Shown here piece by piece: positions 44,288 to 53,237 of a stretch of DNA of 64,000 nt. Made by a program: the position numbers and the translations under genes. The notes under the pieces are model-generated. The model was not told where the DNA came from, ran no database searches, and saw nothing but the letters and a program-made list of their open reading frames with translations. Position 1 is the first letter of the stretch; the number at the start of each line of letters is the position of its first letter. The stretch spans positions 1 through 64,000 of the forward strand of contig CAIXIX010000086.1 in NCBI GenBank assembly GCA_903919615.1, given 5' to 3'. The stretch comes from an uncultured Chthonomonas sp. GTDB taxonomy: Bacteria; Armatimonadota; Chthonomonadetes; Chthonomonadales; Chthonomonadaceae.

Positions 44288-46819
44288 TTACTTTGTTTCG
44301 ATCGCCTCAAGCGCGGACTTGACAGCGTCTTTCACTGTTTGGTCTTTGGTTTTCAGTTGAAGCGCTTTCAGTGCGTCTGTTGCGGCGGCATCCTTGCGGT
44401 TGCCAAGTACGCGAACCGCGGTCACCTGCACTGCAGGAAGATCTTCCGATTGAATGATCTTCAGCAGGGCCGCGTGAACCGGTGCGCTTCCGACGGGCTG
44501 GTTCTCCAGACCGCTAATCGCTTCGCTTCTAACGCGCCGTGCATAGGATGGCGCCGTGGCCGTGATAAGCTCACGCCCGACTGCTTCCTCTTTCGAGTCC
44601 GAGAGCAGGCTCACGCTACGCATCGCCAGTCTATCGGCGAGCGATTTCGATGCGAGCTGATGGCGGAAGACATCGAGGTTCTCTTTCAATGCCGTTTTTG
44701 CAAGTGCGGTAAGGGCAGCTTCCACCACGTTGTAGGGTTCGGTATCGCTGATAGCAATATTGTGAATTAGCGCGGTGTCCTGAGCCGTTGGCGGCAGTTT
44801 TGCAAGCGCCTCAATGGCTGCAGGCCTGCGATTGATCTGCGTAGAGCGAACCTGCTCTCGAAGAAGAGGGCGAAGCGATTCCCGCTTGAATTCACCAAGT
44901 CTCGAAATCAGCGTGACAGCATTCCCTGTGTGGTACTCCGTCTTGAGCGCATCAGAGTAGATCTGTACCAACTTATCTTCGCTAACGTCGCCGCCCGGCT
45001 TTAGCCGTGTCAGAGCGTATTTGCGGTCCTGAGCGTTCGAAGCGTACAGCAGAATTGCGGGGATCTGATCGTCAGTCCAGTTAACGTCCTTTAACTCCCG
45101 CAGAAGGTCGTGATCCGGGTCGATAAGAACGGCATCCGGCTTGGTATCGGCCGGCAGCTTGAACTCCTCGTCCGCCTTTGTAAGGTTAATAATCTGCTTT
45201 TCGAGATGGACCGATGTGTTCGATCGGAGAATGCCTACAGTAAGGGCAATTTTGTAGACCGCAGGTGTGCCATCCGAAGTGTCCTGAAGCTGCTTTATGT
45301 GCAGATTGATCGTCTTAGACACCTCGTCGTAGGTCCACGATGGCGTGAAGACGGGATGACCCGGCGCGAAGATCCACTGATCGAAGAACTGGCGGACGTT
45401 CTTGCCGCTAGATTCGAAAATCGCCTTCTCCAGGTCGGCTGCGACTACCGGCTTGTAGGCGTTTTCGTGCAGGTAGTGCCCCAGAGCATGGTAGAAATCC
45501 TCGTCGCCCAGATAGCGGCGAAGCATATGCAGGATCACGCCGCCCTTGTCGTAGGTATGCGAAGAATCGAACATCGTATCCGCGTTGGCATACATCTGTG
45601 TAGATAGTGCGTGAAGTGTTCTCGAGCGGAAGTAGCCCTGTCGATTGCTCTCGACGGTATCTTCATAGGCGCCTCTGCCGAACTTATGCTCGTCGTAGAT
45701 CATCTGCATGAAGGTCGCGAAGCTCTCGTTCAGCCACGTATCGCCCCAATCCTGACAGGTTACAAGGTCTCCAAACCACTGGTGACCGAGCTCATGCGAA
45801 GTGAGGCTAGCGATGCCAGCGATATTCGAGCGAGCATCGACTAGGCCGCCGAAGCTGCCAAGGGTTGTGGCGCTGACATTCTCCATACCGCCCGGGAAGT
45901 CGTAAACGAACGACTGAGCGTATTTTGGCCACGGATATTTGACGCCGAGAGTATCGGAGAAGAACTGAAGCATATCTGGGGTGTGGCCGAAGGATGCCTT
46001 CAGCTTGTCGCCCATGCCCTTGGGGCATGCATAGAGCAACGGAACTCCGGCCCAGTCGTCCTTAACGATGTCCAGTTCGCCGCCAACGAGCGAGAGCAGA
46101 TAGGTAGAGTGCGGCTGCGTCATCGTCCATCGGAAGGTCGCGGTGTGCTTTGCCTTGTCGACGGTTGTAGGACCCTGAGAACCGTTACCGATCACCTGGA
46201 AGTTATCGGGAACGGTTACGATCTCTTCTGAGGTGCATTTGTCGTCTGGAAAGTCGAAACAGGGCACCCAGTAACGGTTTGTTTCCGTTTCACCCTGGGT
46301 CCAAAACCCTGGCTTGCGAAACGGGTCGCTCGGGCTGGGATCGATAAACTTGAATCCACCCTGACCATTGGCGCCGCCATGCGCCGTCGGATTGGGCATG
46401 AAGTACTTAACATTGACAACCACCGGCTGATGCTTCTGCAGCGGCCGGGGCGGCGTTATTGTTAGAAGGTTGTTTTCGTGTGTGAATTTCGCCGAGGCGC
46501 CGTCAATGGTAACCGCACTAATCTTCAGATTAGAGCCGGCGTCCATGACGACAGCCTTCAAGTTCTGACGGAAAGGGATAATCGTGTGCGTCACATCGCC
46601 GTCGGCAGTGTGGTTCTTGTAGCTAACGTTGAAGATTAGTTTAAGGTGAGTGTCGTGATAATCTCTTGACCGCGCATAGTGCATCGTCGCTACCGGCGCG
46701 TGAAAAGCATCTCCTCTTGGGGCGTCATCCTGTGCCGCCGCGGCAATAGGCGCAGCTAGGGCGGATGAGATGCCAAGTGTCAGGAGACCGGAATACCGAA
46801 ATACGGATGTCTGGTTCAA
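44288..46819 (-). CDS. Secreted M1-family metallo-aminopeptidase with HEAT repeats
   Basis: The TTG at 46819 has AAGGAG six bases upstream and gives 843 residues with a signal peptide (YSGLLTLGISSALAAPIAAAA). Upstream in-frame codons give no protein-like sequence. GGMEN near 311-315 and HELGHQWFGD with a downstream NE (H342, E343, H346, E365) are the substrate and zinc motifs of gluzincin aminopeptidases. The C-terminal ~250 residues are HEAT-like repeats (LISRLGEFKRESLRPLLREQ, AIEALAKLPP). It trims peptides outside the cytoplasm. Confidence 0.92.
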   Translation of the reverse strand: MNQTSVFRYSGLLTLGISSALAAPIAAAAQDDAPRGDAFHAPVATMHYARSRDYHDTHLKLIFNVSYKNHTADGDVTHTIIPFRQNLKAVVMDAGSNLKISAVTIDGASAKFTHENNLLTITPPRPLQKHQPVVVNVKYFMPNPTAHGGANGQGGFKFIDPSPSDPFRKPGFWTQGETETNRYWVPCFDFPDDKCTSEEIVTVPDNFQVIGNGSQGPTTVDKAKHTATFRWTMTQPHSTYLLSLVGGELDIVKDDWAGVPLLYACPKGMGDKLKASFGHTPDMLQFFSDTLGVKYPWPKYAQSFVYDFPGGMENVSATTLGSFGGLVDARSNIAGIASLTSHELGHQWFGDLVTCQDWGDTWLNESFATFMQMIYDEHKFGRGAYEDTVESNRQGYFRSRTLHALSTQMYANADTMFDSSHTYDKGGVILHMLRRYLGDEDFYHALGHYLHENAYKPVVAADLEKAIFESSGKNVRQFFDQWIFAPGHPVFTPSWTYDEVSKTINLHIKQLQDTSDGTPAVYKIALTVGILRSNTSVHLEKQIINLTKADEEFKLPADTKPDAVLIDPDHDLLRELKDVNWTDDQIPAILLYASNAQDRKYALTRLKPGGDVSEDKLVQIYSDALKTEYHTGNAVTLISRLGEFKRESLRPLLREQVRSTQINRRPAAIEALAKLPPTAQDTALIHNIAISDTEPYNVVEAALTALAKTALKENLDVFRHQLASKSLADRLAMRSVSLLSDSKEEAVGRELITATAPSYARRVRSEAISGLENQPVGSAPVHAALLKIIQSEDLPAVQVTAVRVLGNRKDAAATDALKALQLKTKDQTVKDAVKSALEAIETK

Positions 46820-46918
46820 GAGGGGCTCCTTGGGATCGGGACTAAAGCAATCGAGGAATGCGACCGATTCATTCCAGCGTCTATTGTAGCTCACAACTGC
46901 CGATTCGACGATAGTGTT

Positions 46919-48367
46919 CTACTGTCCCTGGCCAAGCGTGAAACCTGGCTCACCATCGAAGTAACAGAGGTTTTCACACTTGATGAAGTCTAGCTCTGCA
47001 TTGCTGATGTGTTGAAGGAGATTTATGATGTCAGAGTGCTGGACTGGCTGGTTATCGTCTGTCCGCATAAATCGGCATCGCCAGTGGTCGGTACAGAACG
47101 TCTCGGGAAGTCCGTTAGGCCATATCTTCACTCCCCGGTTTGTAACCATGGTTAGCGCTAGAGCCTGCGTGTTTGTCGCTTCCAACAGCCTGCCAAGCGT
47201 GTCTGGCGACCCATCTCGCCAGTGCAGGAAGACATCAACTCCTACCAGCTCTTTGTTTGCTGCCGGCTTTCGGATTGTGGTAATGGCTGACCGAAGTTTA
47301 GGTGCGTTAGTGTAGGTGACGGCACTAAACGTTTGCGGCAACTGGTTGAGGCGAGCGATGACGGCAGCCGCAAACTCCGTTGTACCCACGCTTTTGGTGC
47401 TTGCTTCCGGGCTATAGATGTCTGCAGTATGAATCCCATCCTCGATGGTGCGAAGCCAGGCGTTGTGAATTCTGGCCGCCACCTCTGGCTGCCCGATGTG
47501 AACCAGCATCATAACAGCAGCCAGTAACAGCCCAGAGGGGTTGGCAACATTCTGGCCCGCGATGGCAGGCGCCGACCCATGGATTGCTTCAAACATCGCC
47601 CCATGTTCACCAATATTCGCGGAACCCGCCATACCGATAGAGCCGGCTATCTGCGCCGCTACATCTGAGAGGATGTCACCATAAAGATTGGGCATAACGA
47701 TCACGTCGAAAACTTCCGGCGTGTCCGCCAGTTTTGCTGCACCGATATCAACTATCCAGTGTTCGTTTTCAATGTCTGGGTACTCGAGCGCGATCTCATC
47801 GAACACCTTGTGAAACAGCCCGTCGGTAAGCTTCATGATGTTGTCTTTTGTGAAGCAGGTAACTCGCTTGCGACCATTCTGCCGCGCATACTCAAAGGCG
47901 TATCGAACGATCTTTTCGCAGCCCGGCCTTGAGATGAGCTTAAGGCACTGCATCACTTCATCTGTCTGCCGGTGCTCGATGCCTGCATACAGATCCTCTT
48001 CGTTCTCTCGGATAATTACGACATCCATATTGGGGTGGAGGGTATGGACGAACGGCGGATAGGCAACACATGGCCGTACATTCGCATATAAGCCGAGGCT
48101 CTTTCGGATAGTAACGTTCAAGCTCTTAACGCCTCCACCTTGAGGTGTCGTGATTGGCGCCTTGAGAAACACCCCGGTGCGCCGGAGCGAATCCCAGGCG
48201 CTCGGCTCGATTCCTGATTTAATGCCTCGAGAATAAAGTTTCTGGCCAATCTCGATACACTCCACGTCGATTTTCGCCTGGGCTTCCATTAGGATATCTA
48301 GGACAGCCTGCATTATCTCCGGGCCGATTCCATCCCCGTATGCAACTGTTACCGCTGTTTTATTCAT
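46919..48367 (-). CDS. icd: NADP-type isocitrate dehydrogenase, Thermus-like
   Basis: A 482-residue enzyme of the isocitrate/isopropylmalate dehydrogenase family. AYGDGIGPEIMQAVLDIL and RENEEDLYAGIEHRQTDEVM are typical, as are the metal/substrate block VIVMPNLYGDILSDVAAQIA and GSAPAIAGQNVANPSG. The extra C-terminal domain of about 140 residues (VGVDVFLHWRDGSPDTLG onward) is the mark of the Thermus thermophilus-type enzyme. TCA cycle role. It is divergent from the winged-helix regulator across a 119-bp region with two palindromes. Confidence 0.92.
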   Translation of the reverse strand: MNKTAVTVAYGDGIGPEIMQAVLDILMEAQAKIDVECIEIGQKLYSRGIKSGIEPSAWDSLRRTGVFLKAPITTPQGGGVKSLNVTIRKSLGLYANVRPCVAYPPFVHTLHPNMDVVIIRENEEDLYAGIEHRQTDEVMQCLKLISRPGCEKIVRYAFEYARQNGRKRVTCFTKDNIMKLTDGLFHKVFDEIALEYPDIENEHWIVDIGAAKLADTPEVFDVIVMPNLYGDILSDVAAQIAGSIGMAGSANIGEHGAMFEAIHGSAPAIAGQNVANPSGLLLAAVMMLVHIGQPEVAARIHNAWLRTIEDGIHTADIYSPEASTKSVGTTEFAAAVIARLNQLPQTFSAVTYTNAPKLRSAITTIRKPAANKELVGVDVFLHWRDGSPDTLGRLLEATNTQALALTMVTNRGVKIWPNGLPETFCTDHWRCRFMRTDDNQPVQHSDIINLLQHISNAELDFIKCENLCYFDGEPGFTLGQGQ

Positions 48368-48486
48368 TTCGTGTCTCGTCCTTTCAGCTTAGGTTATACT
48401 TATATATTCGCGAATAGGATACCACGAAATGTAATACGCGTATTATAATACACGAAAAACCTATCGTATATTTTGAGGAGTCAACC
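48368..48486. promoter_or_regulatory. Divergent promoter region with two 12-bp palindromes
   Basis: Between icd (leftward) and the winged-helix gene (rightward). TATTCGCGAATA at 48405-48416 and AATACGCGTATT at 48433-48444 are perfect palindromes with centres 28 bp apart. TATAAT at 48444-48449 overlaps the second and faces the regulator gene. The spacing and AT-rich arms suit a dimeric regulator, possibly the adjacent one. Confidence 0.6.
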
Positions 48487-48792
48487 ATGTCTAGTCAATC
48501 CGTACAAGAGGCGCCTTCCGGGAATGCGTGGACTTTCCTGAGCAATCACTCGCATGTCCTCATCTGCCTGGCGCGTGATCCCACGTCCCGCCTGCGGGAT
48601 GTCGCCGTGTCGGTTGGCATCACAGAGCGTGCTGTACAGCGCATCGTTGCGGAACTGGAAGAGGGTGGTGTCATTACCAAAACGCGAGATGGCCGATGTA
48701 ACCAGTATCAGGTGCATCGCTCGCTGCCACTGCGGCATGCAGTCGAATCTGGCTGTACGGTAGGGGATCTGCTTGAAATGGTGTCTGCGTAG
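48487..48792 (+). CDS. Small winged-helix transcriptional regulator
   Basis: A 101-residue ArsR/MarR-like single-domain DNA-binding protein. WTFLSNHSHVLICLARDPTS, then LRDVAVSVGITERAVQRIVAELEEGG forms the helix-turn-helix, and VITKTRDGRCNQYQVH is the wing. The tail is short. There is no sensory domain or metal-binding cysteine pair. GAGGAG lies six bases before the ATG. It may control itself and icd through the palindromes in the shared promoter region. Confidence 0.85.
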   Translation: MSSQSVQEAPSGNAWTFLSNHSHVLICLARDPTSRLRDVAVSVGITERAVQRIVAELEEGGVITKTRDGRCNQYQVHRSLPLRHAVESGCTVGDLLEMVSA

Positions 48793-48859
48793 CAAAGGTA
48801 ACGATGCCACAAAGAGTGAATAGTGGGGAAACTGGCAATTGGCCCTCAGGAGGCGTGCA

Positions 48860-49672
48860 ATGGCGCTCACGGAACAGCAGGTCCGTTTTTTTAATACCTT
48901 TGGTTATCTCGGAATCAAGCAGATGTTTTCGCCGGACGAGATCTCATGGATCATCAAGGACTTTGAGTTCGCAATACAGGAGTACGGCGGTGGGAAGAAC
49001 CATGACGGCAGCGCCCGAACGATGTTCGGGGCGCCCATCGAGCGAACCGCCAGGCTCTGCACCCTACTGGACGATCCCCGCATAACTGGCCTTATCGGCA
49101 GTTTAATCGGCGAAGATTTCAACTACTGCAGCGGAGATGGCAACTACTACTCAGGCGACACCGGCTGGCATCCCGACGGGAACTGGGGCGAGCTCTTTGC
49201 GGTGAAGGTGGCGTTTTATCTCGACCCGCTTACGGCCGAAAGCGGCTGCCTGCGCGTGGTTCCGGGCAGTCAGGATCCGGACCATCCGATCCGAAAGCAC
49301 AAGATCAACATGAATGGCTCTCATGAGCTATTCGGTGTTGCACCGAAGGACTTTCCAGGAAATGTTCCCCTCGAGACAACTCCCGGCGACATCGTGATCT
49401 TCAATCACGATACGTATCATGCTGCCTTCGGCGGCAGCAACCGAAGGCGTATGTTCACGATGAACTGTATTCGGCGTTGCCATACGGATCATGAGCTGGA
49501 GATGGGTCACAAATACCTTAGCGTTCACTCGCCGGGCGGTTACAACGTAAGGACAGGCGCAGGAATGTTCCTGCCGCTTATGCTCGATACGGCAAGCGAA
49601 GCGCGCATGCACCACCTCGCGCAGCCTGCCCAGATCCACGACGAGCTGTTTCCGCACTTGGCGAGGGAGTAA
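48860..49672 (+). CDS. Phytanoyl-CoA dioxygenase family protein
   Basis: A 270-residue Fe(II)/2-oxoglutarate oxygenase. The ATG at 48860 follows AGGAGG with good spacing. The iron triad is visible as TGWHPDGNW (H104, D106) and FNHDTYHAAFGGSNRRRMF (H187), with a nearby Arg for 2-oxoglutarate. The family hydroxylates small molecules; the substrate is unknown. It is followed directly by a G-rich repeat tract and converges on the GH2 gene. Confidence 0.9.
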   Translation: MALTEQQVRFFNTFGYLGIKQMFSPDEISWIIKDFEFAIQEYGGGKNHDGSARTMFGAPIERTARLCTLLDDPRITGLIGSLIGEDFNYCSGDGNYYSGDTGWHPDGNWGELFAVKVAFYLDPLTAESGCLRVVPGSQDPDHPIRKHKINMNGSHELFGVAPKDFPGNVPLETTPGDIVIFNHDTYHAAFGGSNRRRMFTMNCIRRCHTDHELEMGHKYLSVHSPGGYNVRTGAGMFLPLMLDTASEARMHHLAQPAQIHDELFPHLARE

Positions 49673-49674
49673 AC

Positions 49675-49720
49675 GTAAGTGGGTTTGTGGGTTAGTGAGT
49701 GGTAAGTGGGTGAGTAAGTA
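49675..49720 (+). repeat. G-rich degenerate repeat after the PhyH gene
   Basis: Directly after the stop codon comes a run of GTAAGTGGGT, TTGTGGGTTAGTGAGT and GGTAAGTGGGTGAGTAAG. It shares the unit GTAAGTGGG with the 43110-43165 array and is in the sense orientation of its gene. Confidence 0.7.
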
Positions 49721-49834
49721 ATTGCGTGCTTTCTGTACGACGCGTAAGGCCATAAAGACCTGTATGATGCGATACATTTGTTAAGCTGGAGGACCTGTCA
49801 CGTGATGATGGATCAGCCGCCGTCCGACAGGCGG

Positions 49835-49874
49835 ACTCCCTCCCTCACCCACTCGCTCACTAACCCACTCACTG
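49835..49874 (-). repeat. G-rich degenerate repeat overlapping the GH2 stop
   Basis: On the minus strand CAGTGAGTGGGTTAGTGAG continues with CGAGTGGGTGAGGGAGGGAG. The GH2 stop codon TGA is part of the first unit. Same orientation relative to the gene as the other two G-rich 3' tracts. Confidence 0.7.
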
Positions 49875-52800
49875 CTTAAACGGCCTGAGCACGAAGCTGC
49901 CTTTCAGCGCTGTGTCTTTGCGGACTTTGATCAATTTGTCTGGCAGCAGGTTCGTGCTGAAGTCGAAGGGTGGGGCGACTGCGCTGAGCAAAAATAGTTC
50001 GACGCCATCGCTGCCACGGACGCAGCGCGCATGCAGCGGATCGGATGCCGGAAGGGCGCAGAGCCCGGCTTGCTTAGCCGATACCGCGTACCAGCGGACG
50101 TCGCGCTTTGTTGTGCGGAACGTCAGATCGGCTGGCTTTGCAGTGCCGAAGTTTGCGCCGATATGATCGACCGGATATTCGCTCCAGATACCGTCTCGGT
50201 TCCATGATAGCTGCTCCACACCTTGCCCGAGTGGCAGCCTCAGCCCAACCTCCCAGAGGTTTGCTGGTGCGCCCGTCCAGTTCAGGGTCCAGCTCACGGC
50301 TACCTCGGCGTTGCCATGCGGCTCATAGCGAATCTCAAGCCTGGCAATGGGCTCTGCCTTCTCCCGAAGCGAGACAGATTGAACCGTTGTAATTACGGGG
50401 TTTGCCTCATCGCGTGAGATCTGAACATCTGCGAGACCTAACACCGGCGAAACCGCGCTGCCAATAAAATCTGCAGCGCCATGGTCTCCGTGATTCTTCC
50501 GTCCTTCTCCCAGATCGAGCTGGATTGGGCCCCGCAACAGCTCGGTACCATTAAAATGCAGCGCACCAAGGGCGCCATTTTTAAATGTGGCAGAACCGCT
50601 ATCCAGCCATGCAACCTTCACATCTGCGCCGGCCTGTGTCTCATGAAAATCGCGATCTCGATCTGCTGCAGGCGCCGAAGGCAAAAGAGCAGCGCCGGCC
50701 AAATGAATGCGCGATGCATAGATACTTCTGCCATCAGGATGGATAAACTCGAGGCGCAGCGTGTCCATTCCGCTGTCTAAAGGAAATGCAGCGGTTACGC
50801 TGCTGCGCGGCGCACACGTTACAAGTTGAACACCAGTCGCCAGGACCGTGCTGCCGCTCAGCGCCTGCCACTGGCACTTCAGCTCAGAGAGATCGGTGAA
50901 GCTGTATCGGTTTTGGATCGGAACCTGGATGACATTTCCCTGTGCCGCCACTTCGCGAACCGCGATCGTAACCGGGCTGTAGACCATCTTGACGTTCCAA
51001 TATTCCGGCTTTACATTGCGGTAGCCATCGACGATGCCCTTGACATTGTTGCCTCGCAGGCCATTCGCATCGCGCTGATCCGCGCCGCCGGGATACTTAT
51101 CGGCTATGCCTTGATCTTGCCACTCCCAAATAAAGGAGCCCAGGATGGAATCGTTGGGCCACACGACGCTCCAGTTCGCTGAAAGCGCCTGCCCCCAGAA
51201 GTCCTTCTCGCCATAGTCGTAGTCGAGCCCATCCTTCACATAGAAGATATGCGGCTGTTCGGTCATAACCAGGGGCGTCTTCTTGCGCAACGGCTCCGCT
51301 GCCATCCGCTTCACGTCCTCGATGGATGGGTAGTGAACATCCTGGAAATCGATCTTGGGGTTGTTCCAGGGGCCGCACTGCGAAACGAATGCCGGGCGTC
51401 CGGGATCGTGCTCTTTCACAAAGTCGAGCATTGCTGCTGCGTTCGGGCCGTAGCCGCTTTCGTTGGCAAGGCTCCAGGCCAGTACGCATGCACGGTTTTG
51501 ATCGCGATCGAGTGTCTCTTTTGTGCGCTGTATAAATGCACCGCGAAGCTTTGGATCGGAGAGGTTGCACCAGCAGGCCGGCACTTCGTCCAAAACATAC
51601 ATGCCGACTTCATCGCAGAGCTCAATAAAACGTCCGGCATGGTTGTAGTGGCTGGTGCGGATCGCGTTGATGTTGCAGCCCTTCATCAAGGTTAGATCGG
51701 TTCTCCATGCCTTTTCGTTAAGGGCGTGGCCGAGAGCGGCCCACTCTTCGTGCCGGCAAGAGCCTGTGCACTTGATCGGGACGCCGTTCCAGACAACCAC
51801 TCCGTCTTTAATCTCAACCTGCCGGAAGCCGAACCGCTCCTCTACGCGCTCTACAGCCTTGCCACCGACCGAGATCGTGGTTACCAGATAGTAGAGATTT
51901 GGTTTTTCTGCGGACCAAAGCTTTACGGCTCCGACCTCTTTTGAAAGATCGAGAAGTGCATCTCCTGGCTTGCCCCCGGTCCACTTCGTCTCAAATGTGG
52001 CAAGTTGTGCGGCGGGTGCGCTTGCGAGATACAGATCGCAGTGTACGGTTACCGGATCTGCAGTGGATGCATGGAGGCCTATCGCGACTTTCAAAGTCGC
52101 CGTTTTATAGTCCGGAGAAAGTGGAGTATCGATCTTGACAGACGCTACATGCGTGGGATTGACGGCAACGAGATAGGTATCGCGGTAGATGCCACCAAGG
52201 CTCCAGTAGTCGCCGGTATCGAGGTCGAATGACGGGGTAGTCTTGCACACACGAACGGCAAGAAGATTGGGTTTGCCCGGCTGCACAAGGCCGGTAACAT
52301 CCAGATCAAACGCTGTAAAACCACTTTCGTGATATCCCGCTCGTTTGCCATTGATAAATATCTCAGCGCTATCCCACACGCCTTCAAAATGCCAGACGAC
52401 GTGCTTGCCTTCAAATATTTGAGGCACGGTTACAACTCTGCGATACAGGCCAACCGCATCATCCGGGCCATCGTAGGTTGGGCTGGAGAAGCCAGCCATC
52501 TCCCAGTTCCAAGGGGTGTTGATTGCAGACCAGCTTGTATCATCAAGACCTTTTGCAGCAAATTGGTCTCTTGTCGCCGGGCTCTCTGCGACTGGCGGCG
52601 GCGGTGTCCATTTTTGAAGCGCCCCATTGGCAAGTAGCTTGAGCTCCACGTGCCGAATGCTGGCCCAGGCGGGTCCGCCATTTCTGCGCGCGCTTAATAC
52701 AGTAATGCGCGCATAGCGGCAGTGCGTGGGCTGGAAAGTTGGGGCATCGCTTGGGCCAGTTGGCCCATCCATACGATCCAGAAGCGGCTTCCAGACCTTG

Positions 52801-53237
52801 CCATCAAGCGATACCTCAAGCCGGTAGTGGTAGAGCGTATCGCGAAACTCCCACGTTATCCTCGCGTCGGCCAGGGTCGCGCCTCCCCCCAAATCTGCTT
52901 GCCAGTACTGCGGCATGTTCTCATTCGATGCACACCATCGTGCATCGGGATCGTTCGCGCGAAGTGCATCGAGCGGGCTATGGCCCTGCTGAGAGCTGGA
53001 GGCGGTTACTGGGCCAGACGAGGCCGAGTGATAGCCATCCTCGGCCATGTAGCCGTGCGTTAACTCAAACTTCCACTGACCGGATAATGGCAACACCGCA
53101 GGGTTGTCGACCCGAAGTCGGTCGAGGGATATCGGCCCCAGGGTGTGAATTGGGATGGGGATGGATGCGCGGCTGGTCGCCGTGCAGGCGCACAGGAAAC
53201 CTACCATTGCATACGCAGAATGAATGTATCTCTTCAT
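49869..53237 (-). CDS. GH2 beta-galactosidase-like enzyme with nested F5/8C domain
   Basis: A 1122-residue secreted protein with the ATG at 53237, five bases after GGAG and overlapping the upstream stop (TGATG). An N-terminal signal (YAMVGFLCACTATSRA) is present. The GH2 sugar-binding domain begins LSGQWKFEL near 52 and is interrupted by a discoidin-like module (about 70-203: YWQADLGGGATLADARITWE, CRYARITVLS). It resumes at GLDDTSWSAINTPWNWEM. The barrel carries acid/base WSLANESGYGPN (Glu near 594) and nucleophile VMTEQPHIF (Glu near 661). The C-terminal third matches beta-galactosidase small-chain domains. The stop lies inside a G-rich repeat. Confidence 0.9.
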   Translation of the reverse strand: MKRYIHSAYAMVGFLCACTATSRASIPIPIHTLGPISLDRLRVDNPAVLPLSGQWKFELTHGYMAEDGYHSASSGPVTASSSQQGHSPLDALRANDPDARWCASNENMPQYWQADLGGGATLADARITWEFRDTLYHYRLEVSLDGKVWKPLLDRMDGPTGPSDAPTFQPTHCRYARITVLSARRNGGPAWASIRHVELKLLANGALQKWTPPPPVAESPATRDQFAAKGLDDTSWSAINTPWNWEMAGFSSPTYDGPDDAVGLYRRVVTVPQIFEGKHVVWHFEGVWDSAEIFINGKRAGYHESGFTAFDLDVTGLVQPGKPNLLAVRVCKTTPSFDLDTGDYWSLGGIYRDTYLVAVNPTHVASVKIDTPLSPDYKTATLKVAIGLHASTADPVTVHCDLYLASAPAAQLATFETKWTGGKPGDALLDLSKEVGAVKLWSAEKPNLYYLVTTISVGGKAVERVEERFGFRQVEIKDGVVVWNGVPIKCTGSCRHEEWAALGHALNEKAWRTDLTLMKGCNINAIRTSHYNHAGRFIELCDEVGMYVLDEVPACWCNLSDPKLRGAFIQRTKETLDRDQNRACVLAWSLANESGYGPNAAAMLDFVKEHDPGRPAFVSQCGPWNNPKIDFQDVHYPSIEDVKRMAAEPLRKKTPLVMTEQPHIFYVKDGLDYDYGEKDFWGQALSANWSVVWPNDSILGSFIWEWQDQGIADKYPGGADQRDANGLRGNNVKGIVDGYRNVKPEYWNVKMVYSPVTIAVREVAAQGNVIQVPIQNRYSFTDLSELKCQWQALSGSTVLATGVQLVTCAPRSSVTAAFPLDSGMDTLRLEFIHPDGRSIYASRIHLAGAALLPSAPAADRDRDFHETQAGADVKVAWLDSGSATFKNGALGALHFNGTELLRGPIQLDLGEGRKNHGDHGAADFIGSAVSPVLGLADVQISRDEANPVITTVQSVSLREKAEPIARLEIRYEPHGNAEVAVSWTLNWTGAPANLWEVGLRLPLGQGVEQLSWNRDGIWSEYPVDHIGANFGTAKPADLTFRTTKRDVRWYAVSAKQAGLCALPASDPLHARCVRGSDGVELFLLSAVAPPFDFSTNLLPDKLIKVRKDTALKGSFVLRPFKQ

